A DNA stretch of 6,497 bases from Propionibacteriaceae bacterium. GTDB taxonomy: Bacteria > Actinomycetota > Actinomycetes > Propionibacteriales > Propionibacteriaceae. The notes beneath the pieces were generated by a model, which did not search any database, was not told the origin of the DNA, and saw only the letters and a list, made by a program, of their open reading frames with translations. This document shows, piece by piece, positions 1 through 5,543 of the stretch (position 1 is its first letter; each line of letters starts with the position of its first letter). A program made the translations under genes and the position numbers. Location of the stretch: positions 1-6,497 of the forward strand of contig JAIRXX010000168.1 of NCBI GenBank assembly GCA_031268065.1, in the 5' to 3' direction.

Positions 1-1
1 C

Positions 2-349
2 AGTTGGGCCGGAAACGGCAATGTGCGTTTCAGCCTGATCGAATCCCCGGCAAAGGCGAATATCATCGTCTCGCTCACCGACGCCACCACACTGGGCCAA
101 ATTTGCGGCAAAGAGCTGGTCTGCAAAAAGGAATCGAAGATCGTCATCAGCGCGGCGGCATGGCAATCCGCACCCGGGCATTTCGCCAACCTTGGCGACT
201 ACCGCGCCTGGCTGGTCAACTACGGTTTCGGGCTGGCCCAGTCGCAGAAACCGAAAACCTGCCCCGGCAAAGGAAAAACAGCGCCGGTGATGCAGCGGCA
301 ATGGTCTGACCTAGCCGGCTGCCGCGCGAACGCCTGGGTCTACGGCTAG
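2..349 (+). CDS. DUF3152-like protein, C-terminal part, lacking the zinc-protease motif (partial)
   Basis: This is the 3' end of a gene whose start lies before the window; the frame is open from base 2 and stops with TAG at 347-349, giving about 115 residues. The layout recalls the DUF3152 family of actinobacterial secreted or anchored metalloprotease-like proteins: a W-x-x-x-G opening, an AxxWQSA segment, then YRAWLVN, then CPGKGKTAPVMQ, and a final GCRAN-W. Four cysteines (codons at 104, 122, 260 and 320) sit where I expect the family's disulfide cysteines. In family members the YRxxxVN segment runs into a zinc motif of the form HExxHxxGxxH. Here bases 221-253 read YGFGLAQSQKP, so every expected zinc ligand and the catalytic Glu are absent. 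I infer a folded but non-catalytic protein. The family assignment is from memory of its motifs. The gene converges on the histidine kinase and overlaps it by 4 bases. Confidence 0.7.
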   Translation, partial: SWAGNGNVRFSLIESPAKANIIVSLTDATTLGQICGKELVCKKESKIVISAAAWQSAPGHFANLGDYRAWLVNYGFGLAQSQKPKTCPGKGKTAPVMQRQWSDLAGCRANAWVYG

Positions 350-365
350 CCAGCCGACGGACCCA
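335..365. terminator. Hairpin over interleaved convergent stop codons; possible bidirectional terminator
   Basis: Outer arms TGGGTC (335-340) and GACCCA (360-365) form 6 base pairs. Inner arms CGGCT (343-347) and AGCCG (352-356) form 5 more around the tetraloop AGCC, with a small internal loop between the two helices. The hairpin contains both stop codons: TAG of the plus gene (347-349) and TAG of the minus gene (348-346). No T-run follows on either strand, so it is not a classical intrinsic terminator. T-less hairpins are reported as terminators in actinobacteria, but their strength is debated. The pairing is visible; termination is inferred. Confidence 0.4.
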
Positions 366-1800
366 CCGGCTGCGCTGGAAGCGAGGCCTCGGGGGATATC
401 GAGCTGCCGGGTAGGCGGACGATGAATTCAGCGCCGCCGCCGAAGGCGTTTCCGGCCCGGACCCAGCCTCCGTGCGCCCTGATGGTGTGGGCGACTATGG
501 ACAGGCCCAGGCCTGAGCCTGGCGTGGTGCGCGACTTGTCCGAGCGGTAGAAGCGCTCGAAGACGTGGGGCAAGTCCTCCTCGGCTATGCCGGGGCCATC
601 GTCGCTGATCCGGAGCCGGTCGCGTTCCAAGCTGACCCTGATCGTCCCGCCCGGAGGGGAAAATTTGATCGCATTGTCGAGCAGGTTCGTCACCGCGCGT
701 TCCAGGGAGTCGGCTTCCCCGACCATGTAGAACGGCTGCAGCGACACCTCGAAATTCAGCCCCGGCCCGCGCCGCTTCGCCCGCTCCAGGGCGCTGATCA
801 CCACGTCGCGCAGGTCGATTGGCTCCGGCGAGGCCCGGATGGTGTCTTCGCGGGAGAGATGGACCAGATCGCCCACCAAGGTGGTGAATTCGCCCAATTG
901 CCCGGCCACGTCAGCGAGGATTTCCCGGCGCGCGCCCGGAGGGAGCATCCCCTCCCGGTCGTCGGCGATGAGCAACTCGACGTTGGTGCGCAGCGATGTC
1001 AACGGGGTGCGCAATTCGTGGCTGGCATCGGCGATCAACCGGCTCTGCTGCTCGCGGGACGAGGCTAGCGAACCCATCATATTGTTGAAAGAGCGGGTCA
1101 ATTCGGTGAGTTCGTTCATGCCGCCGAGCGCTATCGGCTCCAACTGCTCGGTCTCGGACACCCTGCGGACGGCTTCTGCCAGCAATTTGATCGGACGCAG
1201 CCCAGAACGGGCCAGAATCCTCCCCAGCACACCGGCGCCGACCACCGCCGCGATGCCGAAGCTGAGCAGCGAGATGCCCAAGATGCGCAGCATTTGATCC
1301 GACGAGGCGAGCGAGCGTCCGATCACCAGCGCGTAGTGGGAAGTTCCCGAAGTGAACGGCACCGCGATGATCCGGTAGGGGACGTCGGCCACCGGCACCC
1401 CATCCTCCAACTGCTGCGCCAAGCCGGTCCGCGCCGACAAGCCCATCTGCGTGCGGGCGATGGCTATCTCATGCGGAGTGACAACTAGCTGAATCTGCGA
1501 TCCGGGCAGCGAACTGACCCGGTTGTCAGAGCGGATTACGGTCAGGGTCACGTTAGCCGCAACCAGCGCATCAACGTTCAGCCCGTCGAGGGTTTCCGGA
1601 TCGGTGATCCCAGCCGAGGTCGTCGAGGCGACCTCGATCAGCTCCGAATCGAGCTGGGAATAGACCGCCAGATGGGTGATCAGATAGGCGGCTATGCCGG
1701 TCAGCGCCACCGCCGAAGCGACGGCAATTGCGATCAAGGCTGACATTCGGTCTTGCAGCGCATGGCGCCCATCGGCGGTGCCGGTGAGCAGACTTATCAT
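346..1800 (-). CDS. mprB: MprB-like sensor histidine kinase
   Basis: A membrane histidine kinase of 484 residues that should autophosphorylate and pass phosphate to the response regulator encoded just upstream. Domains in order: cytoplasmic N-terminus, TM1 about 21-43, an extracytoplasmic sensor region about 44-172 that I do not recognise, TM2 about 173-196, and HAMP about 197-249. The HisKA box [20 protein letters not shown] has its phospho-acceptor at His261. The ATPase domain has an N box NLLDNAIKF (372-380), G1 DDGPGI (400-405), F box FERFYR (414-419) and G2 GSGLGLSIV (428-436), so all catalytic motifs are intact. The H box and the HAMP-kinase region closely recall mycobacterial MprB (about 504 residues), an envelope-stress sensor; the same signal here is inferred. 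The ATG overlaps the regulator's TGA (ATGA at 1800-1797), and no clear Shine-Dalgarno is seen, so translation is probably coupled. The C-terminal tail is short and rich in Pro, Ala and Ser. Confidence 0.93.
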   Translation of the reverse strand: MISLLTGTADGRHALQDRMSALIAIAVASAVALTGIAAYLITHLAVYSQLDSELIEVASTTSAGITDPETLDGLNVDALVAANVTLTVIRSDNRVSSLPGSQIQLVVTPHEIAIARTQMGLSARTGLAQQLEDGVPVADVPYRIIAVPFTSGTSHYALVIGRSLASSDQMLRILGISLLSFGIAAVVGAGVLGRILARSGLRPIKLLAEAVRRVSETEQLEPIALGGMNELTELTRSFNNMMGSLASSREQQSRLIADASHELRTPLTSLRTNVELLIADDREGMLPPGARREILADVAGQLGEFTTLVGDLVHLSREDTIRASPEPIDLRDVVISALERAKRRGPGLNFEVSLQPFYMVGEADSLERAVTNLLDNAIKFSPPGGTIRVSLERDRLRISDDGPGIAEEDLPHVFERFYRSDKSRTTPGSGLGLSIVAHTIRAHGGWVRAGNAFGGGAEFIVRLPGSSISPEASLPAQPVGPSAG

Positions 1801-2486
1801 GGCGGCGTCTCACGCAGGACGTAGCCGATCCCGCGCACCGTGTGGATGAGCCTCGGCTCGCCCTGGTCCTCAGTCTTGCGGCGCAGATAGCCGATATAAA
1901 CTTCGAGCGAATTGGCTGTAGTCGGGAAGTCGGACCCCCAAACTTCGTTCAGCAGCCAGCCGCGCTCCAGCACTCGGCGGGGATGCTCCAAGAAAGCCTG
2001 CAGCAGCGCGAATTCGGTGCGGGTCAGCGAGATTCGACGCTCGCCCCGCAGCACCTCGCGGGTCTGCAAATCCAAAGAGATGTCAGCGAAGGTCATCATG
2101 TCGGCCCCCGGCGCCCCAGACGACGGGCGGGCACGCCGGGTGAGCGCGCGCAGCCGGGCCAACAATTCCTCAAAGGAGAAGGGCTTGGTCATGTAGTCGT
2201 CGGCACCGGCGTCCAAACCGTCGATCCGGTCCCCAACCGCCTCGCGGGCCGTCAACACCAAGATCGGCACGTCATTTCCAGACGCCCGCAGCGAACGGGT
2301 GGTCTCCAGCCCATCGAGCCGGGGCATCATCACATCCATGATGACCGCCTCCGGGCGGATGGACGAGAGCTTCGCCAAAGCGTCAATCCCGTCAATGGCG
2401 GTGGTCACCTCGTAACCGGCATAGTGCAGCGAGCGAGCCAGCGAATCCCGCACGGCTTGGTCGTCGTCCACCACGAGAATGTGCAT
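1797..2486 (-). CDS. mprA: MprA-like OmpR-family response regulator
   Basis: A DNA-binding response regulator of 229 residues, full length for the OmpR/PhoB class. The receiver domain (about 1-118) has the acidic cluster Asp7-Asp9, phospho-acceptor Asp51 in [11 protein letters not shown], Thr79 and Lys101 in [11 protein letters not shown]. The winged-helix output domain (about 130-227) contains [34 protein letters not shown] and the ending [16 protein letters not shown]. The receiver, the wing and the last residues read almost like mycobacterial MprA, hence the symbol, though true orthology needs a tree. It should be phosphorylated by the kinase encoded directly downstream with a 4-base overlap. 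The ATG start is well fixed: AGGAGG lies 4 bases upstream, in the 13-base gap after the phosphatase gene. MprA controls envelope-stress genes in mycobacteria; its targets here are unknown, and no pepD-like protease gene lies in the window. Confidence 0.95.
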   Translation of the reverse strand: MHILVVDDDQAVRDSLARSLHYAGYEVTTAIDGIDALAKLSSIRPEAVIMDVMMPRLDGLETTRSLRASGNDVPILVLTAREAVGDRIDGLDAGADDYMTKPFSFEELLARLRALTRRARPSSGAPGADMMTFADISLDLQTREVLRGERRISLTRTEFALLQAFLEHPRRVLERGWLLNEVWGSDFPTTANSLEVYIGYLRRKTEDQGEPRLIHTVRGIGYVLRETPP

Positions 2487-2490
2487 GCGG

Positions 2491-2496
2491 CCTCCT
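2491..2496 (-). promoter_or_regulatory. Shine-Dalgarno of the mprA-like gene
   Basis: On the minus strand AGGAGG ends 4 bases before the ATG at 2486. It occupies most of the 13-base gap between the phosphatase stop and the regulator start, giving the regulator its own strong ribosome entry within the operon, unlike the phosphatase and kinase genes, which rely on overlapping stops. Confidence 0.8.
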
Positions 2497-2499
2497 GGT

Positions 2500-2985
2500 T
2501 CAGTCGCGGGACTTACCGGCCAATTCTCTCACTTCAGCGAGAATTTCTGGCATTGCCGCCTCTATTGAGGCCAAAGTCCGCCGAAAAGCCGCCATCGGCA
2601 TCCCCCAAGGGTCGGGAACGCTCTGTCCAGAAGGGGCATCGGGGTCGAAATCGGTGAGCAGCCGCAATTTGCCCTCGTCGGCGGTGGACCGGCGCAGTTT
2701 GCCGCGCTGGAACTCCTCCATGCAAATCACCAGATCGGCTTTCGCCAGTTCGGCGTCGGTGATCCGGTGGGCACGGTGCCCGCCATCGCGGTAGCCCTTC
2801 TCCCGCAGCAACGCCCGCGCCGTGGAATAGATTGGATTGCCCTGCTCCTCGCCGCTGATCCCGGCACTGGTGAAACACGCGCCCACCCCGGCACGGGCGG
2901 CCCAAGACTGGGCGACCCGTTCCGCCATTGCGGAGCGGCAGATATTCCCCAGGCAGACGAAGACGACCTGTGGCGCACCCGTCAC
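2500..2985 (-). CDS. Low-molecular-weight protein tyrosine phosphatase
   Basis: A cytoplasmic phosphatase of 161 residues, the usual length for the family. It removes phosphate from phosphotyrosine through a cysteinyl-phosphate intermediate. The P-loop is [13 protein letters not shown], the CX5RS signature, with nucleophile Cys11, Arg17 and Ser18 near the N-terminus as expected. The general acid is in VPDPWG (Asp125); many family members have DPYYG, so the single Trp is a mild variant at the substrate-facing loop. [11 protein letters not shown] (about 41-51) also fits the family. The start is GTG at 2985, overlapping the stop of the membrane-protein gene as GTGA (2985-2982); only a weak Shine-Dalgarno is seen, suggesting coupling. 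It ends 13 bases before the mprA-like gene, so it is co-transcribed with the two-component system. The related arsenate reductases share this fold, but the DP general acid favours a phosphatase. The substrate is unknown. Confidence 0.92.
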   Translation of the reverse strand: MTGAPQVVFVCLGNICRSAMAERVAQSWAARAGVGACFTSAGISGEEQGNPIYSTARALLREKGYRDGGHRAHRITDAELAKADLVICMEEFQRGKLRRSTADEGKLRLLTDFDPDAPSGQSVPDPWGMPMAAFRRTLASIEAAMPEILAEVRELAGKSRD

Positions 2986-3374
2986 CTGTGGTCCATGCCC
3001 TTATTGTCCAAGAAGGCGTTCAGGATGAAGCTCACCACCGAGACGATCAACGCCCCCAGGAAAGCCGAACCCCAATCGTCCACCCGCCAACTCAGCCCCA
3101 CGACCTCGGCCAGCCAGGCGACCAATTCCAGCAGCATGGCGTTGACGACCAGCAGGAACAGCCCCAGCGTCAAGAAGATGATCGGCGTCGTCACAAACTT
3201 GAACAGCGGTTTGACGACGGCGTTGACAATCCCGAAGATCACCGCCACCCCCAGCACGATCCATATCTTGTCTTGGGTGGTTACAGCATCGGTGTGGATG
3301 CCTGGAAGCAGGTAGGTGGCCACCGCAAGGGCGGCCGCGCTGGCCAGGAAACGGGCTAGGAAACGAACAAGCAT
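2982..3374 (-). CDS. Phage-holin-4-like (PF04020) four-helix membrane protein
   Basis: A small integral membrane protein of 130 residues with four predicted helices at about 4-24, 36-55, 64-88 and 102-122. The NAVVKPL motif between helices 2 and 3, the [20 protein letters not shown] stretch of helix 3, and the [11 protein letters not shown] pattern of helix 4 match the YvlD/PF04020 family. That family is named after a phage holin, but most members are chromosomal and of unknown function; nothing here points to a prophage. ATG at 3372-3374 is the first possible start, because an in-frame TGA lies 12 bases upstream. No good Shine-Dalgarno precedes it. It is the first gene of the minus-strand operon and its TGA overlaps the phosphatase GTG, so it may place or tune the signalling proteins at the membrane, which is inference only. 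Confidence 0.85.
   Translation of the reverse strand: MLVRFLARFLASAAALAVATYLLPGIHTDAVTTQDKIWIVLGVAVIFGIVNAVVKPLFKFVTTPIIFLTLGLFLLVVNAMLLELVAWLAEVVGLSWRVDDWGSAFLGALIVSVVSFILNAFLDNKGMDHR
3342..3365. repeat. 12-base tandem duplication in the membrane-protein gene
   Basis: GGCCAGGAAACG (3342-3353) is followed directly by GGCTAGGAAACG (3354-3365), differing at one base. On the minus strand it encodes RFLA twice (residues 4-11), at the start of the first membrane helix. It is in frame, so it lengthens the helix without harming the gene. Chance or recent slippage are both possible. Confidence 0.6.
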
Positions 3375-3383
3375 GGATCTATG

Positions 3384-3412
3384 CTGTCACGACTAGTCAA
3401 GGGTGTATGTTA
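3384..3412 (+). promoter_or_regulatory. Candidate promoter of the ornithine carbamoyltransferase gene, with a symmetric -10
   Basis: CTGTCA (3384-3389, four matches to TTGACA) and TATGTT (3406-3411) are 16 bases apart, placing a start near 3418 and a leader of about 29 bases that contains the GGAAGG ribosome site. The -10 plus one base, TATGTTA, also reads TAACAT on the minus strand, so it could fire both ways; the minus -35 is poor. Based on consensus matching only. Confidence 0.35.
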
Positions 3413-3433
3413 TTTCCTTCCCTTGGACTTAGC

Positions 3434-3439
3434 GGAAGG
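3434..3439 (+). promoter_or_regulatory. Shine-Dalgarno fixing the ornithine carbamoyltransferase start
   Basis: GGAAGG lies 7 bases before ATG 3447. It supports that start over the upstream in-frame ATG at 3381, which has no ribosome site, would sit upstream of the proposed transcription start, and would add 22 residues that the family lacks. Confidence 0.65.
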
Positions 3440-3446
3440 CGTGGTC

Positions 3447-4445
3447 ATGGCCATAGATCTACACGGGCGGCACTACCTGAAAGAGCTAGATTTCAGCCCC
3501 GCAGAGTGGCAACACCTGCTGGCGCTGACCGCCAGTCTGAAAGCGGAACGCAAGTCGCGCACTGAGCGGCAGCGGCTGGGCGGGATGAATTTCGCGCTGA
3601 TCTTCGAGAAGACATCGACCCGCACCCGTTCCGCCTTCGAGGTGGCCGCCCACGACCAAGGCGCCCATGTCACCCAGATGGACGGCAATTCCTCCCAACT
3701 GGGGCACAAGGAATCTCCCGCCGACACCGCGCGGGTGCTCTCCAGGCTCTTCGACGGCATCGAATACCGGGGCGCGAAGCAGGAGACCGTCGAGACGATG
3801 GCCAGGTTTTCCTCGGTGCCGGTCTGGAACGGGCTGACCGACGAATGGCATCCCACCCAATGCCTGTGCGACATGTTCACAATGCGCGAGTCGAGCGGCA
3901 AGGCAGATCGGGAAATCACTTTCGCCTATGTGGGCGACGCCCGCTTCAACGTGGGCTGCTCGCTGCTGATCGGGGGGGCGCTGATCGGCGCAGACGTCCG
4001 GATCGTCGCCCCGCCCGCGCTCCAGCCGCCCGCGATGGTGGTTGCCGACGCCCAAGCCCTCGCCGCCCAGACCGGCGCCCGGATCACGATCACCGAAGAC
4101 ATCGGCACGGGGGTGCGTGGCTGCGACTTCATCCACACCGACATCTGGGTCTCGATGGGCGAGCCAAAGGCCGTCTGGACCGAGCGCATCGAATTGCTGC
4201 GCGACTACCAGGTCACCCGGGAATTGTTGGAACGCACCGGCAACGACGGTGTTCGGTTCATGCACTGCCTGCCGGCCTACCACAACCGGGAGACGACCGT
4301 TGGCGAGCAGGTGTACCAGCTCTACGGGCTGGACGAACTGGAAGTCACCGAAGAAGTTTTCGAGTCGGAGGCTTCCATCGTCTTCGATCAGGCCGAAAAC
4401 CGGATGCATTCCATCAAGGCGATAATGGTAGCGACCCTCACCTGA
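3447..4445 (+). CDS. argF: Ornithine carbamoyltransferase (long, ArgF/ArcB-type)
   Basis: A cytoplasmic enzyme of 332 residues that joins carbamoyl phosphate and ornithine to citrulline and phosphate, reversibly. The carbamoyl-phosphate site has FEKTSTRTR (Ser57-Arg61) and HPTQ (135-138). The ornithine side has TDIWVSMGE (231-239) and the catalytic loop [10 protein letters not shown] with Cys274. The ending with R319 ([15 protein letters not shown]) is also typical. These positions match E. coli ArgF/ArgI (about 334 residues) within 1-2 residues, so the protein is complete. Many actinobacterial biosynthetic ArgF proteins are shorter (about 310), so this long form could be a catabolic ArcB. 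No arcA, arcC or other arg gene is in the window, so the direction of use is undecided. The chosen ATG gives the usual [16 protein letters not shown] start and has GGAAGG 7 bases upstream. It is divergent from the signalling operon and 81 bases before pta. Confidence 0.93.
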   Translation: MAIDLHGRHYLKELDFSPAEWQHLLALTASLKAERKSRTERQRLGGMNFALIFEKTSTRTRSAFEVAAHDQGAHVTQMDGNSSQLGHKESPADTARVLSRLFDGIEYRGAKQETVETMARFSSVPVWNGLTDEWHPTQCLCDMFTMRESSGKADREITFAYVGDARFNVGCSLLIGGALIGADVRIVAPPALQPPAMVVADAQALAAQTGARITITEDIGTGVRGCDFIHTDIWVSMGEPKAVWTERIELLRDYQVTRELLERTGNDGVRFMHCLPAYHNRETTVGEQVYQLYGLDELEVTEEVFESEASIVFDQAENRMHSIKAIMVATLT

Positions 4446-4490
4446 TCCAGCCGGTTTCCGCGCCCAAAGGGGGCAAAGGTGAGCATGGGT

Positions 4491-4520
4491 GTGAAAGGCT
4501 CCCCCAATTCGCGGTAATCT
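4491..4520 (+). promoter_or_regulatory. Candidate promoter giving a leaderless pta mRNA
   Basis: GTGAAA (4491-4496, four matches to TTGACA), an 18-base spacer and TAATCT (4515-4520, a TANNNT -10) put the expected +1 at about 4527, exactly the GTG start codon of pta. The six bases between have no Shine-Dalgarno, and the -10 itself contains the in-frame stop TAA (4515-4517), so no upstream start exists. Leaderless genes of this form are common in actinobacteria. The rest of the 81-base gap after the carbamoyltransferase gene (4446-4526) shows only a weak 4-base-pair hairpin (4462-4474) without a T-run, so readthrough from upstream is also possible. Confidence 0.5.
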
Positions 4521-4526
4521 GGCCCG

Positions 4527-5531
4527 GTGAGTGAAAGCATCGGCGTTGATAGCCAAACCTCATTTGAGGCCAAATTACAAGAATTGGCTCGCGCGAATCC
4601 GCGCACCATCGTCCTTCCCGAATCCGGAGAGGACCGCATTCTGCGCGCGGCCAACACAGTGCTGCGCACCGGAATCGCCAAACTTATCCTGCTCGGCAAA
4701 GCTGACCCAATCCGGGCCAGGGCGGCGGAACTCGGCCTCGACTTGTCGGCGGCGCGGGTGGTCGATCTGGACGACCCGGAGCTGGTCGCCAGCCATTCAG
4801 CCGAATACGCCCGCCTGCGGGCAGCCAAGGGGGTGACTATGGAGCAGGCGGTCCAAAAGATGCGGGACGGCTCCTACTTCGGCACCATGATGGTCCACCT
4901 GGGCCTTGCCGACGGCATGGTGTCCGGCGCGGTGAACACCACCGCCAACACCATCCGCCCCTCGCTCGAATTCATCAAAACCAAACCCGGCGTTTCGGTC
5001 GTCTCCGGATCGTTCCTGATGGCATTGGGCGACCGGGTGGACGTGTACGCCGACTGCGCGGTCAACCCCAACCCGACCCCGGAGCAGGTGGCCGATATCG
5101 CAGTCTCCACCGCTGAGACCGCAACGCGGTTCGGCGTTGAGCCGAGAGTGGCGATCCTGTCCTACTCCACCGGCGATTCTGGAGCTGGCCCCACCGTGGA
5201 CGCCGCCCGCGAGGCTACCCGGCTGACCCGGCAGAAAGCCCCCGGCCTGCCAGTCGAGGGGCCGATCCAATTCGACGCCGCCTGGGATCCGGTAGTCGCC
5301 AAAGCCAAGCTGCCCGGCTCGCCCGTCGCCGGAAAAGCCACTGTGTTCATCTTCCCGAATCTCGACGCCGGTAACATCGCCTACAAAGCCGTGCAGCGCA
5401 CGTCGGGGGCCGTCGCCATCGGCCCGGTGCTGCAAGGCCTGAACAAGCCGGTCAACGATCTTTCCCGAGGCGCGTTGGTCCGCGACATCGTAAACACCAT
5501 CGCCTTCACCTGCGTCCAAGCCCAAAGCTGA
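4527..5531 (+). CDS. pta: Phosphate acetyltransferase, short form
   Basis: Converts acetyl-CoA and phosphate to acetyl phosphate and CoA in the cytoplasm, the first half of the acetate pathway completed by the next gene. The protein has 334 residues and consists of the catalytic PTA_PTB domain alone, without the N-terminal CobQ-like/DRTGG region of the long (about 700-residue) enzymes. Signatures: TIVLPESGEDRILRAAN (27-43), DGMVSGAVNTTANTIRPSL (129-147), SYSTGDSGAGPTVD (212-225) and KATVFIFPNLDAGNIAYK (270-287). Arg291, Ser313, Arg314 and Asp320 fall 4 residues after the functionally tested Arg287, Ser309, Arg310 and Asp316 of the Methanosarcina thermophila enzyme as I recall them, so the active site is intact. 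GTG 4527 is the only possible start, because an in-frame TAA lies 12 bases upstream and there is no Shine-Dalgarno; a leaderless mRNA is likely. The gap to ackA is 12 bases, so the two form an operon. Confidence 0.95.
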   Translation: MSESIGVDSQTSFEAKLQELARANPRTIVLPESGEDRILRAANTVLRTGIAKLILLGKADPIRARAAELGLDLSAARVVDLDDPELVASHSAEYARLRAAKGVTMEQAVQKMRDGSYFGTMMVHLGLADGMVSGAVNTTANTIRPSLEFIKTKPGVSVVSGSFLMALGDRVDVYADCAVNPNPTPEQVADIAVSTAETATRFGVEPRVAILSYSTGDSGAGPTVDAAREATRLTRQKAPGLPVEGPIQFDAAWDPVVAKAKLPGSPVAGKATVFIFPNLDAGNIAYKAVQRTSGAVAIGPVLQGLNKPVNDLSRGALVRDIVNTIAFTCVQAQS

Positions 5532-5532
5532 C

Positions 5533-5538
5533 AAGGAG
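5533..5538 (+). promoter_or_regulatory. Shine-Dalgarno of ackA
   Basis: AAGGAG ends 5 bases before GTG 5544 and lies in the 12-base gap after the pta stop. It fixes the ackA start and shows that ackA, unlike pta, uses standard ribosome entry. Confidence 0.85.
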
Positions 5539-5543
5539 AACCC

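Larger units (their letters stand above)
3375..3446. other. Divergent intergenic region
   Basis: These 72 bases separate the minus-strand signalling operon from the plus-strand ornithine carbamoyltransferase gene and must hold or overlap the promoters of both. Visible content: a perfect palindrome GACTAGTC (3391-3398), a symmetric TATGTTA (3406-3412) and the plus-strand GGAAGG (3434-3439). I saw no convincing arginine-repressor box. Confidence 0.6.

Noticed and set aside
4..309. Frame-1 open frame (101 codons) overlapping the DUF3152-like gene
   Set aside because: The frame from base 2 carries the family motifs and conserved cysteines; the alternative is Arg/Gln-rich shadow sequence.
565..1297. 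Plus-strand open frames opposite the histidine kinase
   Set aside because: They are shadows of a kinase with all its catalytic motifs in place, with no ribosome site or family motif of their own.
1842..2657. Plus-strand open frame (271 codons) opposite the mprA-like and phosphatase genes
   Set aside because: It spans two well-supported minus-strand genes and their junction. Its translation is Arg/Gln/His-rich and resembles nothing known.
2982..3374. Evidence of a prophage from the holin-like gene
   Set aside because: PF04020 proteins are mostly chromosomal. No phage structural, lysis or integrase gene is nearby and the gene sits in a signalling operon.
3381..3446. N-terminal extension of the carbamoyltransferase from ATG 3381 (22 extra residues)
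   Set aside because: There is no ribosome site before it, the extra residues are not family-like, and ATG 3447 has GGAAGG 7 bases upstream and gives the usual N-terminus.
4446..4526. Intrinsic terminator between the carbamoyltransferase gene and pta
   Set aside because: Only a 4-base-pair hairpin (GCCC/GGGC, 4462-4474) and a long-range GGGGG/CCCCC pairing with a 27-base loop are seen, neither followed by a T-run.
3486..4556. Long minus-strand open frame (356 codons) opposite the carbamoyltransferase gene
   Set aside because: It is the antisense shadow of a clearly functional gene in GC-rich DNA. The translation has low-complexity Gly/Arg/His/Asp-rich composition and no motif I recognise.
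4797..5534. Minus-strand open frame (245 codons) opposite pta
   Set aside because: Antisense shadow of an intact pta. Its composition is Gly/Asp/Val/His-rich with no recognisable domain.
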